A DNA stretch of 64,000 bases from Streptococcus saliviloxodontae (GCF_016908655.1 NZ_JAFBEI010000001.1:1-64000); one strand, 5' to 3'. Counted from the first letter of the stretch, positions 1 to 8,204 are shown. Numbers and translations: made by a program. Notes: generated from the letters alone by a model not told the origin.

Positions 1-4
1 TAAC

Positions 5-38
5 AACGACCTCCACTACTATTATACCGGAGGTCGTT
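5..38 (+). terminator. Rho-independent terminator of the gene upstream of the window
   Basis: A perfect 10-bp inverted repeat (AACGACCTCC at 5-14, GGAGGTCGTT at 29-38) flanks a 14-nt loop. It ends in a T-rich stretch, as expected for the end of a transcript whose gene lies left of the window. Confidence 0.7.
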
Positions 39-113
39 TATCTAGTTTATGAAATTAATTTCTGAAAACGATATTTTCTTCATGCGTTTGTCGTGTTGGG
101 CTGATTTTTTTGG

Positions 114-140
114 TTCAAATGCTTTAAGATGTGCTATAAT
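114..140 (+). promoter_or_regulatory. gltX promoter (extended -10)
   Basis: TATAAT at 135-140 is preceded by TGC, giving an extended -10 (TGn). The -35 region is weak (TTCAAA at 114-119). Transcription would begin near 147, leaving a leader of about 25 nt before the gltX start. Confidence 0.6.
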
Positions 141-172
141 AAAAATGATTGAAAATTTTACAGGAGAACTAT

Positions 173-1630
173 ATGTCAGATAAAATCCGCGTACGTTACG
201 CACCAAGTCCAACAGGGCTTCTCCACATCGGAAATGCCCGCACAGCCCTATTTAACTACCTCTATGCTCGTCACCATGGTGGTACTTTCCTTATCCGTAT
301 CGAGGATACTGACCGTAAACGTCACGTTGAGGACGGTGAGCGTTCTCAGCTTGAAAACTTGCGTTGGTTGGGAATGGACTGGGACGAAAGCCCAGAAACA
401 CATGACAACTACCGTCAGTCAGAGCGCTTGGAACTTTATCAAAAATACATCGACCAACTCTTGGCTGAAGGCAAAGCCTACAAGTCATACGTAACGGAAG
501 ATGAGTTGGCAGCAGAGCGTGAACGCCAAGAAGCAGCTGGTGAAACACCACGCTATATCAACGAGTTCCTTGGTATGTCAGAAGAAGAAAAAGCAGCCTA
601 TATCGCAGAACGTGAAGCAGCTGGTATTATTCCAACTGTTCGTCTTGCCGTTAATGAGTCTGGTATCTACAAGTGGACTGATATGGTTAAGGGCGATATC
701 GAGTTTGAGGGTGGCAACATCGGTGGTGATTGGGTTATCCAGAAGAAAGATGGCTACCCAACTTACAACTTTGCCGTTGTTGTTGACGACCATGACATGC
801 AAATCTCACACGTTATCCGTGGAGATGACCACATTGCCAACACGCCTAAACAACTCATGGTTTATGAGGCACTCGGTTGGGAAGCACCACAATTTGGTCA
901 CATGACGCTTATCATCAATTCTGAAACGGGTAAAAAATTGTCAAAACGTGACACGAATACCCTTCAATTTATCGAAGATTACCGTAAAAAAGGCTACCTT
1001 CCAGAAGCTGTCTTTAACTTCATTGCCCTTCTTGGTTGGAACCCAGGTGGCGAAGATGAAATCTTCTCTCGCGACGAGTTGATTAAACTCTTTGATGAAA
1101 ATCGTCTCAGCAAATCACCAGCGGCCTTTGACCAGAAGAAACTCGACTGGATGAGCAATGAATACCTTAAAAACGCTGACTTTGAGACTGTTTTTGAACT
1201 TTGCAAACCTTTCTTGGAAGAAGTAGGGCGTTTGACAGATAAGGCTGAAAAATTGGTTGAACTTTACAAACCACAATTGAAATCAGCTGACGAAATCGTC
1301 TCTTTGACAGACCTCTTCTTCTCAGATTTCCCAGAATTAACAGAGGCTGAAAAAGAAGTCATGGCAGGTGAAACGGTACCAACAGTCCTAGAAGCCTTCA
1401 AAGCTAAACTTGAAGCTCTTTCAGATGAGGAATTTGTGACGGAAAACATCTTCCCACAAATTAAGGCTGTCCAAAAAGAAACGGGCATCAAAGGGAAGAA
1501 CCTCTTTATGCCAATCCGTATCGCTGTTTCAGGCGAAATGCACGGACCAGAGTTGCCAGATACCATCTTCCTTTTAGGACGTGAGAAATCAATTCAACAT
1601 ATTGATAATATGTTGGCAACAATTAAATAA
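173..1630 (+). CDS. gltX: Glutamate--tRNA ligase
   Basis: Cytoplasmic class I aminoacyl-tRNA synthetase that charges tRNA-Glu; in Gram-positives it usually also charges tRNA-Gln for later transamidation. The N-terminus holds the HIGH-type motif as LLHIGNART, and the KMSKS-type motif is KLSKRD in the middle of the protein. The start is the ATG at 173, with AGGAG at 162-166; this gives 485 residues, normal for the family. An in-frame TTG at 149 lies upstream but has no ribosome binding site. A hairpin directly after the stop separates it from the sensor kinase downstream. Confidence 0.95.
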   Translation: MSDKIRVRYAPSPTGLLHIGNARTALFNYLYARHHGGTFLIRIEDTDRKRHVEDGERSQLENLRWLGMDWDESPETHDNYRQSERLELYQKYIDQLLAEGKAYKSYVTEDELAAERERQEAAGETPRYINEFLGMSEEEKAAYIAEREAAGIIPTVRLAVNESGIYKWTDMVKGDIEFEGGNIGGDWVIQKKDGYPTYNFAVVVDDHDMQISHVIRGDDHIANTPKQLMVYEALGWEAPQFGHMTLIINSETGKKLSKRDTNTLQFIEDYRKKGYLPEAVFNFIALLGWNPGGEDEIFSRDELIKLFDENRLSKSPAAFDQKKLDWMSNEYLKNADFETVFELCKPFLEEVGRLTDKAEKLVELYKPQLKSADEIVSLTDLFFSDFPELTEAEKEVMAGETVPTVLEAFKAKLEALSDEEFVTENIFPQIKAVQKETGIKGKNLFMPIRIAVSGEMHGPELPDTIFLLGREKSIQHIDNMLATIK

Positions 1631-1633
1631 TGA

Positions 1634-1669
1634 TAACCGAGGGGCTGCCTGGCAGCTCCTCTCGTTATT
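1634..1669 (+). terminator. gltX terminator
   Basis: Immediately after the gltX stop, a GC-rich imperfect hairpin built around CTGCC and GGCAG with GAG/CTC flanks is followed by TTATTTT. It lies upstream of the chosen start of the next gene. This argues against using the ATG at 1630, which overlaps the gltX stop. Confidence 0.65.
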
Positions 1670-1686
1670 TTGGAGAAAAGAAAAGA

Positions 1687-2991
1687 ATGTTTCCTGGATT
1701 ATTGCTGATTACTTTAATGGCTAAGTCTCTTATTGAGTGGCGAATTTTTCAGCAACTTACTAAGATTCGTCAGCCATTTATTTTCTATTGTTTACTTGTT
1801 GTTGTGGAAAGTTTCTTTCCTTATTTAATGTTATTAGAGCCTGTAATGATGTATTGGATGTGTCGAAGACAATACAGACTTCCCAGGTTTGACCGTTTGT
1901 TTTATAGTTTTTTCTCACTATGTTTTACGGATCTTAGTTCACGTTTTATCTTGTTTTTGGTCATCCCTTCTGTGTTTGAGACAAGTCATCCCCATGAGCT
2001 ATTTTTGTTAATATCTTACGTTGTCTCTTACCCTTTGTATTTATTGATTCATGAGTTTATGTCTTTGGATCTGGAAGCGATTTGGATTATGGATAAAGGC
2101 CATACTAGTATATTTCTTACGTTGAGGTGTTTGTTAGGAAGTATGATGGTTTATTATTTTCTTATCTATGCCCTGCATTCTCCCTATTTTGGAGTCTTTG
2201 TCATGCACCATGAAAGTCAATTGAAAATGGTCGTGCTATTTTACTTTTTGATTTTTCTAGCTTTATTGAGCTACTTAAATCGAATGAGCAAAACTCATGT
2301 AGAGAAAGAAGCGACAGCATCAAATGACCAAATGCTTACTGATATGGAATCCTACAATCGTCATATTGAACACTTGTATTGCCAGTTAGACCACTTTAAG
2401 CGTAGTGCGGAAAAAGAGTTGCGACAACTAAAAGAGAGAATTGATGAAGGAAATCTCTCAGAGATACGACAGGTTTATGGGGATATGGTTAGCCCTTCGG
2501 TGACAGGTTCGAGGTTGACTTCTGATGACTTACCTTGTCTTTCTAGGCTTGATGTATCACCTGTTAAAAGCTTAGTTTTTTCTAAAGTGATAGAAGCAAG
2601 GCGAAAAGGGATAGTGGTTAAGGTTGAAGTAACAGATGACATTAAAGAATTTCATATGGAGTTGTTAGACCTTGTCCTTTGTCTGTCCATTTTGTTGGAT
2701 AATGCGATAGAAGCGGCTGTGGAATCGACCTATCCAAGCTTACATATTGCTATAATGGCAGATCGAACGACTCAGATCATTGTTGTTGAAAATACGATGG
2801 CTGTTCAAAAGCAGTCGATTACTACTATTTTTCAGAGAGATTTTTCATCGAAGGGGCAAGGCAGAGGTTTGGGACTTGCCAAACTATCAGATACCCTAGC
2901 AAAGTATTCTAATATCAGCTTACGCACGAAATGTGAAGAATATAGGTTTACGCAGATTATCTATCTGGAAAAAAATGAAGCTGAAAAGTAA
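1687..2991 (+). CDS. Orphan HPK10-type (ComD/AgrC/FasB-like) sensor kinase lacking the phospho-acceptor His
   Basis: Predicted membrane sensor of the streptococcal HPK10 class: several N-terminal membrane helices up to about residue 200, a coiled-coil dimerisation segment, then a C-terminal ATPase domain. The ATP-binding boxes look intact (N box LLDNAIEAA, G box GRGLGL). At the position where the paralogue at 8973-10316 has FKHDYEN, this protein has FKRSAEK, so residue 239 is Arg instead of His. I chose ATG 1687 because GGAG lies at 1672-1675 and the gltX terminator lies upstream. Its place after gltX matches fasB in S. pyogenes, from memory of that locus. No response regulator follows directly. 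It may regulate the intact kinase as a pseudokinase, or it may be decaying. Confidence 0.8.
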   Translation: MFPGLLLITLMAKSLIEWRIFQQLTKIRQPFIFYCLLVVVESFFPYLMLLEPVMMYWMCRRQYRLPRFDRLFYSFFSLCFTDLSSRFILFLVIPSVFETSHPHELFLLISYVVSYPLYLLIHEFMSLDLEAIWIMDKGHTSIFLTLRCLLGSMMVYYFLIYALHSPYFGVFVMHHESQLKMVVLFYFLIFLALLSYLNRMSKTHVEKEATASNDQMLTDMESYNRHIEHLYCQLDHFKRSAEKELRQLKERIDEGNLSEIRQVYGDMVSPSVTGSRLTSDDLPCLSRLDVSPVKSLVFSKVIEARRKGIVVKVEVTDDIKEFHMELLDLVLCLSILLDNAIEAAVESTYPSLHIAIMADRTTQIIVVENTMAVQKQSITTIFQRDFSSKGQGRGLGLAKLSDTLAKYSNISLRTKCEEYRFTQIIYLEKNEAEK

Positions 2992-3009
2992 TAATATAAA
3001 CTGTATAGT

Positions 3010-3037
3010 TTCATAAAGTGTTTATTTATGTTATAAT
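3010..3037 (+). promoter_or_regulatory. Promoter of the second orphan kinase
   Basis: TTCATA at 3010-3015 and TATAAT at 3032-3037 are 16 nt apart, and TGT before the -10 makes an extended -10. The -35 region contains a 13-mer, GTTTCATAAAGTG, whose reverse complement recurs at 8209-8221 in the gap before the intact kinase. Confidence 0.6.
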
Positions 3038-3081
3038 AACCTAAGATTTTAATTTTTTAGAATTTATAAAGGAAGAGACAT

Positions 3082-4488
3082 ATGGAATTGGAAAGGCTGT
3101 TGACAGAGATAGCGATATGGAAGAGCTATGATTTAGTGCAAATACGGCTGACTCACTTATTTGTTTATTTAGTGATGATGATCAATAGCACTATCGTTGT
3201 TAATATCTATTCTTTGGCGACTAAAGGGAAGAGAGCCCCTGTAAAGGTCGTTTTAGCTAGCTATTTATTTGTTTATTTATACGTAGTAACTTTAGGGCGC
3301 TTAGGATTAATCTCAAATTTTCGAGAAATCCTCCTTTTGTTGTTGCTTAGTTTTATTGATGAAAGACGATTACGGTGGGTTGATAGACTGTATTATGCTG
3401 TTTACCCAGTGATGATATCGGATTTAATTTCAAGATTTGCTGCATTTTATATTATTCAGCCTATCTTCGTCATTGATACAGCAACCTTAAATAACAATGC
3501 TGCTTATCTCTTATCTTCCTATTTGTTAATTATTCCAATATATGTCATTATCCATAGAATTTTGGATCTCCCTTATGGCTCTTTCTCGAGATTAATTGTC
3601 CAAATGGATATTAGTCTAAAAAAACGGTGGTGTTTTTGGGTAGGAATGCTGTCGTATATTGTTTTGATTTATTTTTTCCAGTATGCTAATCTTATTTTCC
3701 AACTTCCTTGGGATATCCAAGTGAATGTTAGGAAAGCCTTGGTTTTATTTTATACGGCTATCCTACTAATTATATTATCAATAATGAATCGGCGTTCTAA
3801 GAAACGACTTGAGCAAAAAGCCTCTCAAAACTATTATCGTTATCTTCAAAACTTAGAAGGTTATAATCATCATATCGAAGAACTTTATGTTGAAATTGAT
3901 CAGTTTAAACAAAGTTATGAAGCGAGCATCACTGGTCTCAAAGATGATATAGACAGTGGAGATTTAAATCGTATTAAGCATAGTTATGAAGAAGTTGTTG
4001 GTAAAGATGAACGTTACTTTAACAATAGCCAGCAGTTTGAACTAACACGTTTAGTCAATATTGAATCATCTGCCGTCAAAAGTCTCTTATCTGCGAAATT
4101 GATTGAGATGCAAAATTTAGGTATTACATTTTATCTGGAATTGCCTGATTATATCTCTCGTATTGCCTTTCCGGAATTAGATTTCCTTATTATCTTATCT
4201 GTTTTTTGCGATAATGCCATTGAGGAGACAAAACACATAGAAGGTGGCTATATTCGTATTGCCTTCTTCTTAGACGGAGATAGTCAGGTGTTGGTTGTTG
4301 AAAATACGACACGCGAAGAGCAGGTTGATATCAGAAAAATTTTCCAAAGAGGTTATTCTAGTAAATCTGACGGTAGAGGAATCGGACTTGCTAATGTTAG
4401 AGATATTTTAGAGAATTATCCAGCGACTAGCCTATCAACAAAATCAGTTAATCATCGTTTGACACAAACCTTGGTAATCCGAGAGTAA
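3082..4488 (+). CDS. Second orphan HPK10-type sensor kinase lacking the phospho-acceptor His
   Basis: Paralogue of its neighbours: six or so N-terminal membrane segments, a coiled coil, then an HATPase domain with N box CDNAIEE and G box GRGIGL. In the phosphorylation motif it reads FKQSYEAS where the intact paralogue reads FKHDYENI, so residue 277 is Gln in place of His. The start ATG has AAAGGAAG 8 nt upstream, and the gene has its own promoter and terminators, so it looks maintained. No response regulator is adjacent. It could modulate the intact kinase by heterodimerisation, or sense a signal without phosphotransfer. This is inference from missing residues. Confidence 0.8.
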   Translation: MELERLLTEIAIWKSYDLVQIRLTHLFVYLVMMINSTIVVNIYSLATKGKRAPVKVVLASYLFVYLYVVTLGRLGLISNFREILLLLLLSFIDERRLRWVDRLYYAVYPVMISDLISRFAAFYIIQPIFVIDTATLNNNAAYLLSSYLLIIPIYVIIHRILDLPYGSFSRLIVQMDISLKKRWCFWVGMLSYIVLIYFFQYANLIFQLPWDIQVNVRKALVLFYTAILLIILSIMNRRSKKRLEQKASQNYYRYLQNLEGYNHHIEELYVEIDQFKQSYEASITGLKDDIDSGDLNRIKHSYEEVVGKDERYFNNSQQFELTRLVNIESSAVKSLLSAKLIEMQNLGITFYLELPDYISRIAFPELDFLIILSVFCDNAIEETKHIEGGYIRIAFFLDGDSQVLVVENTTREEQVDIRKIFQRGYSSKSDGRGIGLANVRDILENYPATSLSTKSVNHRLTQTLVIRE

Positions 4489-4515
4489 TTATGATTATAC
4501 TTGTTATCAGGTGAT

Positions 4516-4604
4516 GGACCCCATTTTTGTGGGCCTTTTATCAACTGTAGTGGGATAACCTATCATTAGCACCTAGAGAGAGTCAGTTTGATTCTCTCTT
4601 TTTT
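4516..4604 (+). terminator. Tandem terminators after the second orphan kinase
   Basis: A bulged hairpin at 4516-4535 runs into TTTTA. A stronger 11-bp hairpin follows (AGAGAGAGTCA at 4575-4585 with TGATTCTCTCT at 4589-4599) and ends in T6. Confidence 0.7.
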
Positions 4605-4633
4605 ATCTCTTTTACGTTTTTAGGAGACAAGCT

Positions 4634-4659
4634 AAAACGGTCTATCCCTAGACCGTTTT
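4634..4659 (-). terminator. Hairpin at the 3' end of the transposase remnant
   Basis: A perfect 11-bp stem, AAAACGGTCTA (4634-4644) and TAGACCGTTTT (4649-4659), overlaps the last codons of the IS remnant. It would work in both directions. Confidence 0.5.
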
Positions 4660-4900
4660 ACTATTAAAAGCGATGAGAATGCATTTTTTAAAGTTTTCAA
4701 AATTCCTAAAGCCAAAAGCATTGCACTTAATAGCTTTGATGAGATTATTTGTAGCTTCCAGCTTGGCGTTGAAATGAGGTATTTCATTGCATTGATAATC
4801 TTGTCCTTGTCCTTGTCTTTGAGAAAGGTTGAAAACAGAGTCTAGAAGATAGGATTAACTTACTTGATAGTATCTGAAATGATACCGAAGAAGTGTTCCA
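4648..4900 (-). pseudogene. Degenerate C-terminus of an ISL3-family (IS1167/IS1193-like) transposase
   Basis: Reading the minus strand gives recognisable ISL3 C-terminal residues, such as NAKLEATNNLIKAIK and NAFGFRNFENFKK. Further upstream in another frame are EHFFGIISDTIK and FSTFLKDKDK. The pieces are interrupted by stop codons and at least one frameshift, and a CTTGTC run around 4805-4822 looks like a small tandem expansion. Nothing of the N-terminal half remains. The rest of the 4489-4982 gap holds the terminators and no gene. The scar marks the edge of the minus-strand Rgg/ABC island, so it may have helped bring the island in. Confidence 0.8.
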
Positions 4901-4982
4901 CTTTCCTAGATGACTGGATTGAACAGTATCAAAATTAACATTTATAGCTTTAATGACTAGGATAAGAACTGAAAAGTAGCAT

Positions 4983-6554
4983 TTATGTTTTTAATTGAAT
5001 GATGTTATTGAATTTATTAGTAGATTCACTATTTAAATGGTGTGTTATCGTAACATAAGTGATCTCAGGGGTGTCTAATAAAAAGTTTTCAATTAAAGCA
5101 GAATTATCCTTGTCTAGATTCGCGGTAGCCTCATCCATCATAATAAAGTTTCGATTTTTTAGAAGAGCTCTTGCAATACCGATGCGTTGTTTCTGACCTT
5201 CAGAAAGTAAATCGGGAGAAACAATGTCATCTAAACGAGAAAGTAACTCTGAAAGATTTACTTTTTCTAAAATATTTTCAATACTTTGATTGGTAATATT
5301 GGTATCCCAAAGACGAAGATTATTTCTGAGGGTGTCATTGAAAATATGTGTATGATTACCTATATAAGAAATCTTTGAAATGAGACTACTTTCATTGATG
5401 TCTTTTAATTCGCTAGTATTATATTTGATTAATCCAGAGTAACCTTTATTATTGCCTAAAAGGATATTAATCAGAGTTGATTTGCCGCTACCTGATTCCC
5501 CAACAATAGCATATTTTTTACCTTTCTCAAAAGTGAGATTTAAATCATTAAATACTTTATGATCTCCAAAAGCGTAATTTAAATCTTGGATATCAATAGC
5601 ATGAATTTCTTCTAAAAAGTTGACGCCATCAGGAAGAAATTCTGTTTCAAACTTATTGAAGAGTGGCTTCACAGAAGAAATGGCGACTCGCAATTGATTG
5701 AATGTTGTTAATGAGTTGAAAATATTTCCAGAAATCTGACCTACAGAAGAGATTGTTCCTAGTGAAATTTCTCCTGCTGCAATAAGAAATCCGGTTAAAA
5801 GTAGAATTGACATTTGACCAACAATTGAAAACAATGCCATGATAATTTTAATTAGGGTTGTTTTTTTGGTAAACTCAATTTTTTGAGAGATAAATGTTTG
5901 AATAATTGTTTTGATTTGTTTTGTTAGAGAAAACTTACTATCAGCGTAGTAGAGATCTTTGTAACCAGTTAGGTAATCACTAAGTCCCGAAATTAAATTC
6001 TCGTTAGCCGTTGAAAAATTTCCCATTAATTTCTCCATCTTACCCGCAAATGGTCGTGGCAAGTATGTTAGGAGTAGAGTTAGAACGAGTGTTAAGGCAA
6101 CAATTCTGTAATCGTAACTCAGTAGAGCTATGATGGAGAAAAGAGTCGTAAATATAGTTGTTAATAAACTATAAAAACTTTCAAAGCCACTATCTTCAAT
6201 CATTTTAATATCATTATTTAAAATGGAAAGATGATCTCCGATATCTTTTGACTGAAAATCAGAGAAAGTTGCTTTGGTGATATTTGAAACATACCGTTCT
6301 CGTATAGAAAGAGACATAATTTGAATTAATTTTGTTTGATGAATCTCAATAATGTAGGTAAAGAACATATAAAGAAGATATAAACTTATTTCAATAAATA
6401 GCCACATTAAAAATCCGTTAAAATTTTTATTTGCTAATTCATTTGTCATTAGGGCAAGAGTGACAGATGCCCCTACAATACTTGCAGAATTAAGAGCAAG
6501 AAGAATGATATGAAGCAAGTTTTTATATTTGAATTGAAAAATATATTTTTTCAT
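4983..6554 (-). CDS. ABC exporter half-transporter (fused membrane and ATPase domains)
   Basis: 523 residues. The N-terminal half has about six membrane helices, as in type I exporters. The C-terminal half is a nucleotide-binding domain with Walker A GESGSGKST, signature LSEGQKQR (LSGGQ-like, with one Gly replaced), Walker B FIMMDEATANLD and H-loop ITHH. There is no N-terminal C39 peptidase domain, so it should not cleave double-glycine leaders itself. A partner would be itself (homodimer), since no second half-transporter is nearby. Its ATG overlaps the stop of a 42-codon peptide gene (ATGA), implying translational coupling. I infer export of, or immunity to, a small peptide; the substrate is unknown. 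Confidence 0.85.
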   Translation of the reverse strand: MKKYIFQFKYKNLLHIILLALNSASIVGASVTLALMTNELANKNFNGFLMWLFIEISLYLLYMFFTYIIEIHQTKLIQIMSLSIRERYVSNITKATFSDFQSKDIGDHLSILNNDIKMIEDSGFESFYSLLTTIFTTLFSIIALLSYDYRIVALTLVLTLLLTYLPRPFAGKMEKLMGNFSTANENLISGLSDYLTGYKDLYYADSKFSLTKQIKTIIQTFISQKIEFTKKTTLIKIIMALFSIVGQMSILLLTGFLIAAGEISLGTISSVGQISGNIFNSLTTFNQLRVAISSVKPLFNKFETEFLPDGVNFLEEIHAIDIQDLNYAFGDHKVFNDLNLTFEKGKKYAIVGESGSGKSTLINILLGNNKGYSGLIKYNTSELKDINESSLISKISYIGNHTHIFNDTLRNNLRLWDTNITNQSIENILEKVNLSELLSRLDDIVSPDLLSEGQKQRIGIARALLKNRNFIMMDEATANLDKDNSALIENFLLDTPEITYVTITHHLNSESTNKFNNIIQLKT

Positions 6555-6679
6555 AGTTGATATCCTTTTTGTTTGATTAAAGTTAATAAATGATCGATAA
6601 AATAGTATTGTCCTAGCATGCCATTAGCATAGCTAACATTGTGATAAAAAGTGGTATTTTCAAGAGTAATTATTGACAT
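6551..6679 (-). CDS. 42-aa peptide translationally coupled to the ABC exporter (unrecognised)
   Basis: Short gene with a clear ribosome binding site (GAAAGGA at 6686-6692, 6 nt before the ATG). Its TGA overlaps the ATG of the exporter gene. The product begins MSIITLENTTFYHNVSYANG and ends LIKQKGYQL. It has no signal peptide, no GG leader and no cysteine, and its middle is aromatic-rich. I do not recognise a family. The coupling suggests it is the exporter's substrate, an accessory or immunity peptide, or a translated leader. The ribosome binding site follows directly after the U-tract of an intrinsic terminator. Confidence 0.65.
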   Translation of the reverse strand: MSIITLENTTFYHNVSYANGMLGQYYFIDHLLTLIKQKGYQL

Positions 6680-6692
6680 TCTTATTCCTTTC

Positions 6693-6741
6693 AAAAAAAA
6701 CTGTAATTACGAGGAAGATTTTCCTTTTGTAATTACAGTTT
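6693..6741 (-). terminator. Strong terminator between rgg and the 42-aa peptide gene, possibly an attenuator
   Basis: Two perfect 13-nt arms (6698-6710 and 6729-6741, core CTGTAATTAC) contain a second short AGGAA/TTCCT stem. On the minus strand the hairpin is followed by eight T residues (6693-6700). The next bases are the ribosome binding site of the peptide gene. A possible -10 (TATAGT on the minus strand, 6742-6747) abuts the hairpin but has no clear -35. Expression of the peptide and exporter therefore needs read-through, or a start inside the hairpin. Confidence 0.75.
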
Positions 6742-6772
6742 ACTATACAAAGTATCTAAGAAATTTTATTTG

Positions 6773-7645
6773 TCATATAATGGAATTTAGTAAATTTTCA
6801 TAGTATGATTCTCTTGCTAGAAAAAGATTCTCAGCACCTAAATTTTTAAGTGACTCCAGAGCCATCTCTATTTTTCTCTTCCCAATTTCTATTTTCCCTA
6901 CTTTAATCCAATAAGCTCCTTTTACGATATTGTATTCAAGTCTCTCATATAGAAATATTTCAGGAATCTCTATTTCTGATAGTAAGTCAATATATATTTT
7001 GGAGTAATCGAGGTCATTTCTATCTAAAAATTCAGATATGGTATTTATCAATATAGAAATTCGAATTCTTTTGTTTGAATCATTGTTGCCAAATAAGGTA
7101 GTTTTATAAACGATTTCTTTCGTCAAAATCTTAAGTGTTTCTGTTGGTATTGCAGCCATACTATTTCCAAATATGATTAATTCGCGTTTACCCCATTGTT
7201 TAATATCAAAAAGATAGTCTGAAATTTGTCTAACTTTTTCTTTGTCAATTGTATTACCCGTAAGATTGACTAAAAATGATTCAATCATTATTGAATTATA
7301 AAGAAAAGTTTTTTTCCCCGTTTTATTGTATCTCTCTACTTCTGTTGAGAGGTATTTTTGTAAAGCTAATATATTATTTTGATAAAAAGCTTTACTAACA
7401 GATTCTAATAGTTCTTCAGTATTTGTAGGATTCTCTTTAGATACTAAACCATAAAATTCTTCGATGCTAACATCGAGATTTTCTAATAATGAAAAGAAAC
7501 GGAATAGGGAAATTTCAGATTCTCCTCTTTCGAATTTTGAAAGAAAAGAAACAGATAGGTAATCTCCTGCGACATCTTTTAAAGAAAGCTTCTTAGATAG
7601 TCGTATTTTTTTTAACAAATTTCCCATATCTACCGTATCAATCAT
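6773..7645 (-). CDS. Rgg/GadR/MutR-family transcriptional regulator
   Basis: 290 residues: an N-terminal XRE-type helix-turn-helix (LLKKIRLSKKLSLKDVAGDY, then SFLSKFERGESEIS) followed by an all-helical C-terminal domain, the usual Rgg plan for binding short peptide pheromones. The start at 7645 has AGGGG at 7655-7659; an in-frame ATG at 7627 would give a start closer to typical family members. It sits between small peptide genes upstream and a peptide/ABC pair downstream, all on the minus strand, so it is probably the local regulator. No convincing short hydrophobic pheromone gene was found beside it. The cognate peptide is unknown. Confidence 0.85.
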   Translation of the reverse strand: MIDTVDMGNLLKKIRLSKKLSLKDVAGDYLSVSFLSKFERGESEISLFRFFSLLENLDVSIEEFYGLVSKENPTNTEELLESVSKAFYQNNILALQKYLSTEVERYNKTGKKTFLYNSIMIESFLVNLTGNTIDKEKVRQISDYLFDIKQWGKRELIIFGNSMAAIPTETLKILTKEIVYKTTLFGNNDSNKRIRISILINTISEFLDRNDLDYSKIYIDLLSEIEIPEIFLYERLEYNIVKGAYWIKVGKIEIGKRKIEMALESLKNLGAENLFLARESYYENLLNSII

Positions 7646-7659
7646 ATATAGTTTCCCCT

Positions 7660-7701
7660 CATCAGAATGTATTTAGAATTATTATAACACTATTTCTGAT
7701 G
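7660..7701 (-). promoter_or_regulatory. rgg promoter framed by an 8-bp dyad
   Basis: On the minus strand, TATAAT (7681-7686) with a TTCAGT-like -35 about 16 nt away drives rgg. CATCAGAA (7660-7667) and TTCTGATG (7694-7701) form perfect 8-bp arms around the -10. This symmetry is typical of an operator and could mean autoregulation. No binding data support that. Confidence 0.5.
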
Positions 7702-7748
7702 AACTGAAAAGACACTATTATCATAACATTTTGAACTAGTTTTCTTTT

Positions 7749-7829
7749 TTAGGACAGTACAAATTTATAGCTACACCTCGTATCGGTTACATTCCTGTTC
7801 GGGAATTTATTGAGTTTTTGAGTATTCAT
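7749..7829 (-). CDS. 26-aa peptide gene (unrecognised)
   Basis: The ATG lies 3 nt after the stop of the 63-codon gene, with AAGGGAG inside the end of that gene as ribosome binding site. The product starts MNTQKLNKFPNRN and ends CSYKFVLS. It is hydrophilic, has one cysteine and no signal peptide. I cannot assign a function. It may be a modified-peptide precursor, a truncated remnant of a longer gene, or an accidental frame. The opposite strand here is also open and reads like protein (IATPRIGYIPVREFIEF), which weakens the call. Confidence 0.4.
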   Translation of the reverse strand: MNTQKLNKFPNRNVTDTRCSYKFVLS

Positions 7830-7832
7830 ATG

Positions 7833-8024
7833 TTATTCTCCCTTAATTGATGTATTGATGGCATTTAAAATAAATCGTTTAATATATCCTTCGAATCCAT
7901 AATCCTGAAGATCATATTCTAATTCTTCTTGTACTTTTTTACCAGTTACATTTTGTTTGTTTTTGGGAATGACATCTCCGTTTTCGTCATACCATTTCCC
8001 GTTTTTAACTATTCTAGCAAGCAT
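7833..8024 (-). CDS. 63-aa small protein (unrecognised)
   Basis: Small gene with an excellent ribosome binding site (AAAGGAGG, 7 nt before the ATG). The product begins MLARIVKNGKWYDENGDVIP, is charged in the middle (KKVQEELEYDLQDYGF) and ends amphipathically (YIKRFILNAINTSIKGE). It has no signal peptide, no membrane segment and no cysteine. It sits just upstream of, and co-directional with, the 26-aa gene and rgg, and could be a leader-plus-core peptide precursor or a small regulator. I know no homologous family. I saw no confident promoter. Confidence 0.6.
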   Translation of the reverse strand: MLARIVKNGKWYDENGDVIPKNKQNVTGKKVQEELEYDLQDYGFEGYIKRFILNAINTSIKGE

Positions 8025-8204
8025 AACTTGTCCTCCTTTGATTTATTTTATAAGGTTATTTTAAACCTACAATTGATTAACTTTTAAAAAGTTTCTTATT
8101 TTGGAAAGTGTGAAAAACGTTAATTGAGAAATCTTAACTAAATGACATAGAAAAAAAGAACTTATTTTTACATTTGGAAAAAATTAGTGCAAAAGTAGTT
8201 TAAC

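Noticed and set aside
1630-1686. ATG at 1630 overlapping the gltX stop as start of the first orphan kinase
   Set aside because: The bases between form the gltX terminator hairpin, and there is no binding site; ATG 1687 with GGAG is better.
7661-7724. 20-codon hydrophobic peptide upstream of rgg on the minus strand (begins MIIVSFQFIRN)
   Set aside because: It could pass for a pheromone (SHP-type) gene, but it has no ribosome binding site and contains the rgg promoter. AT-rich DNA easily gives such frames.
7749-7832. Plus-strand open stretch reading IATPRIGYIPVREFIEF opposite the 26-codon gene
   Set aside because: No start codon or binding site in that frame; kept only as a caution for the minus-strand call.
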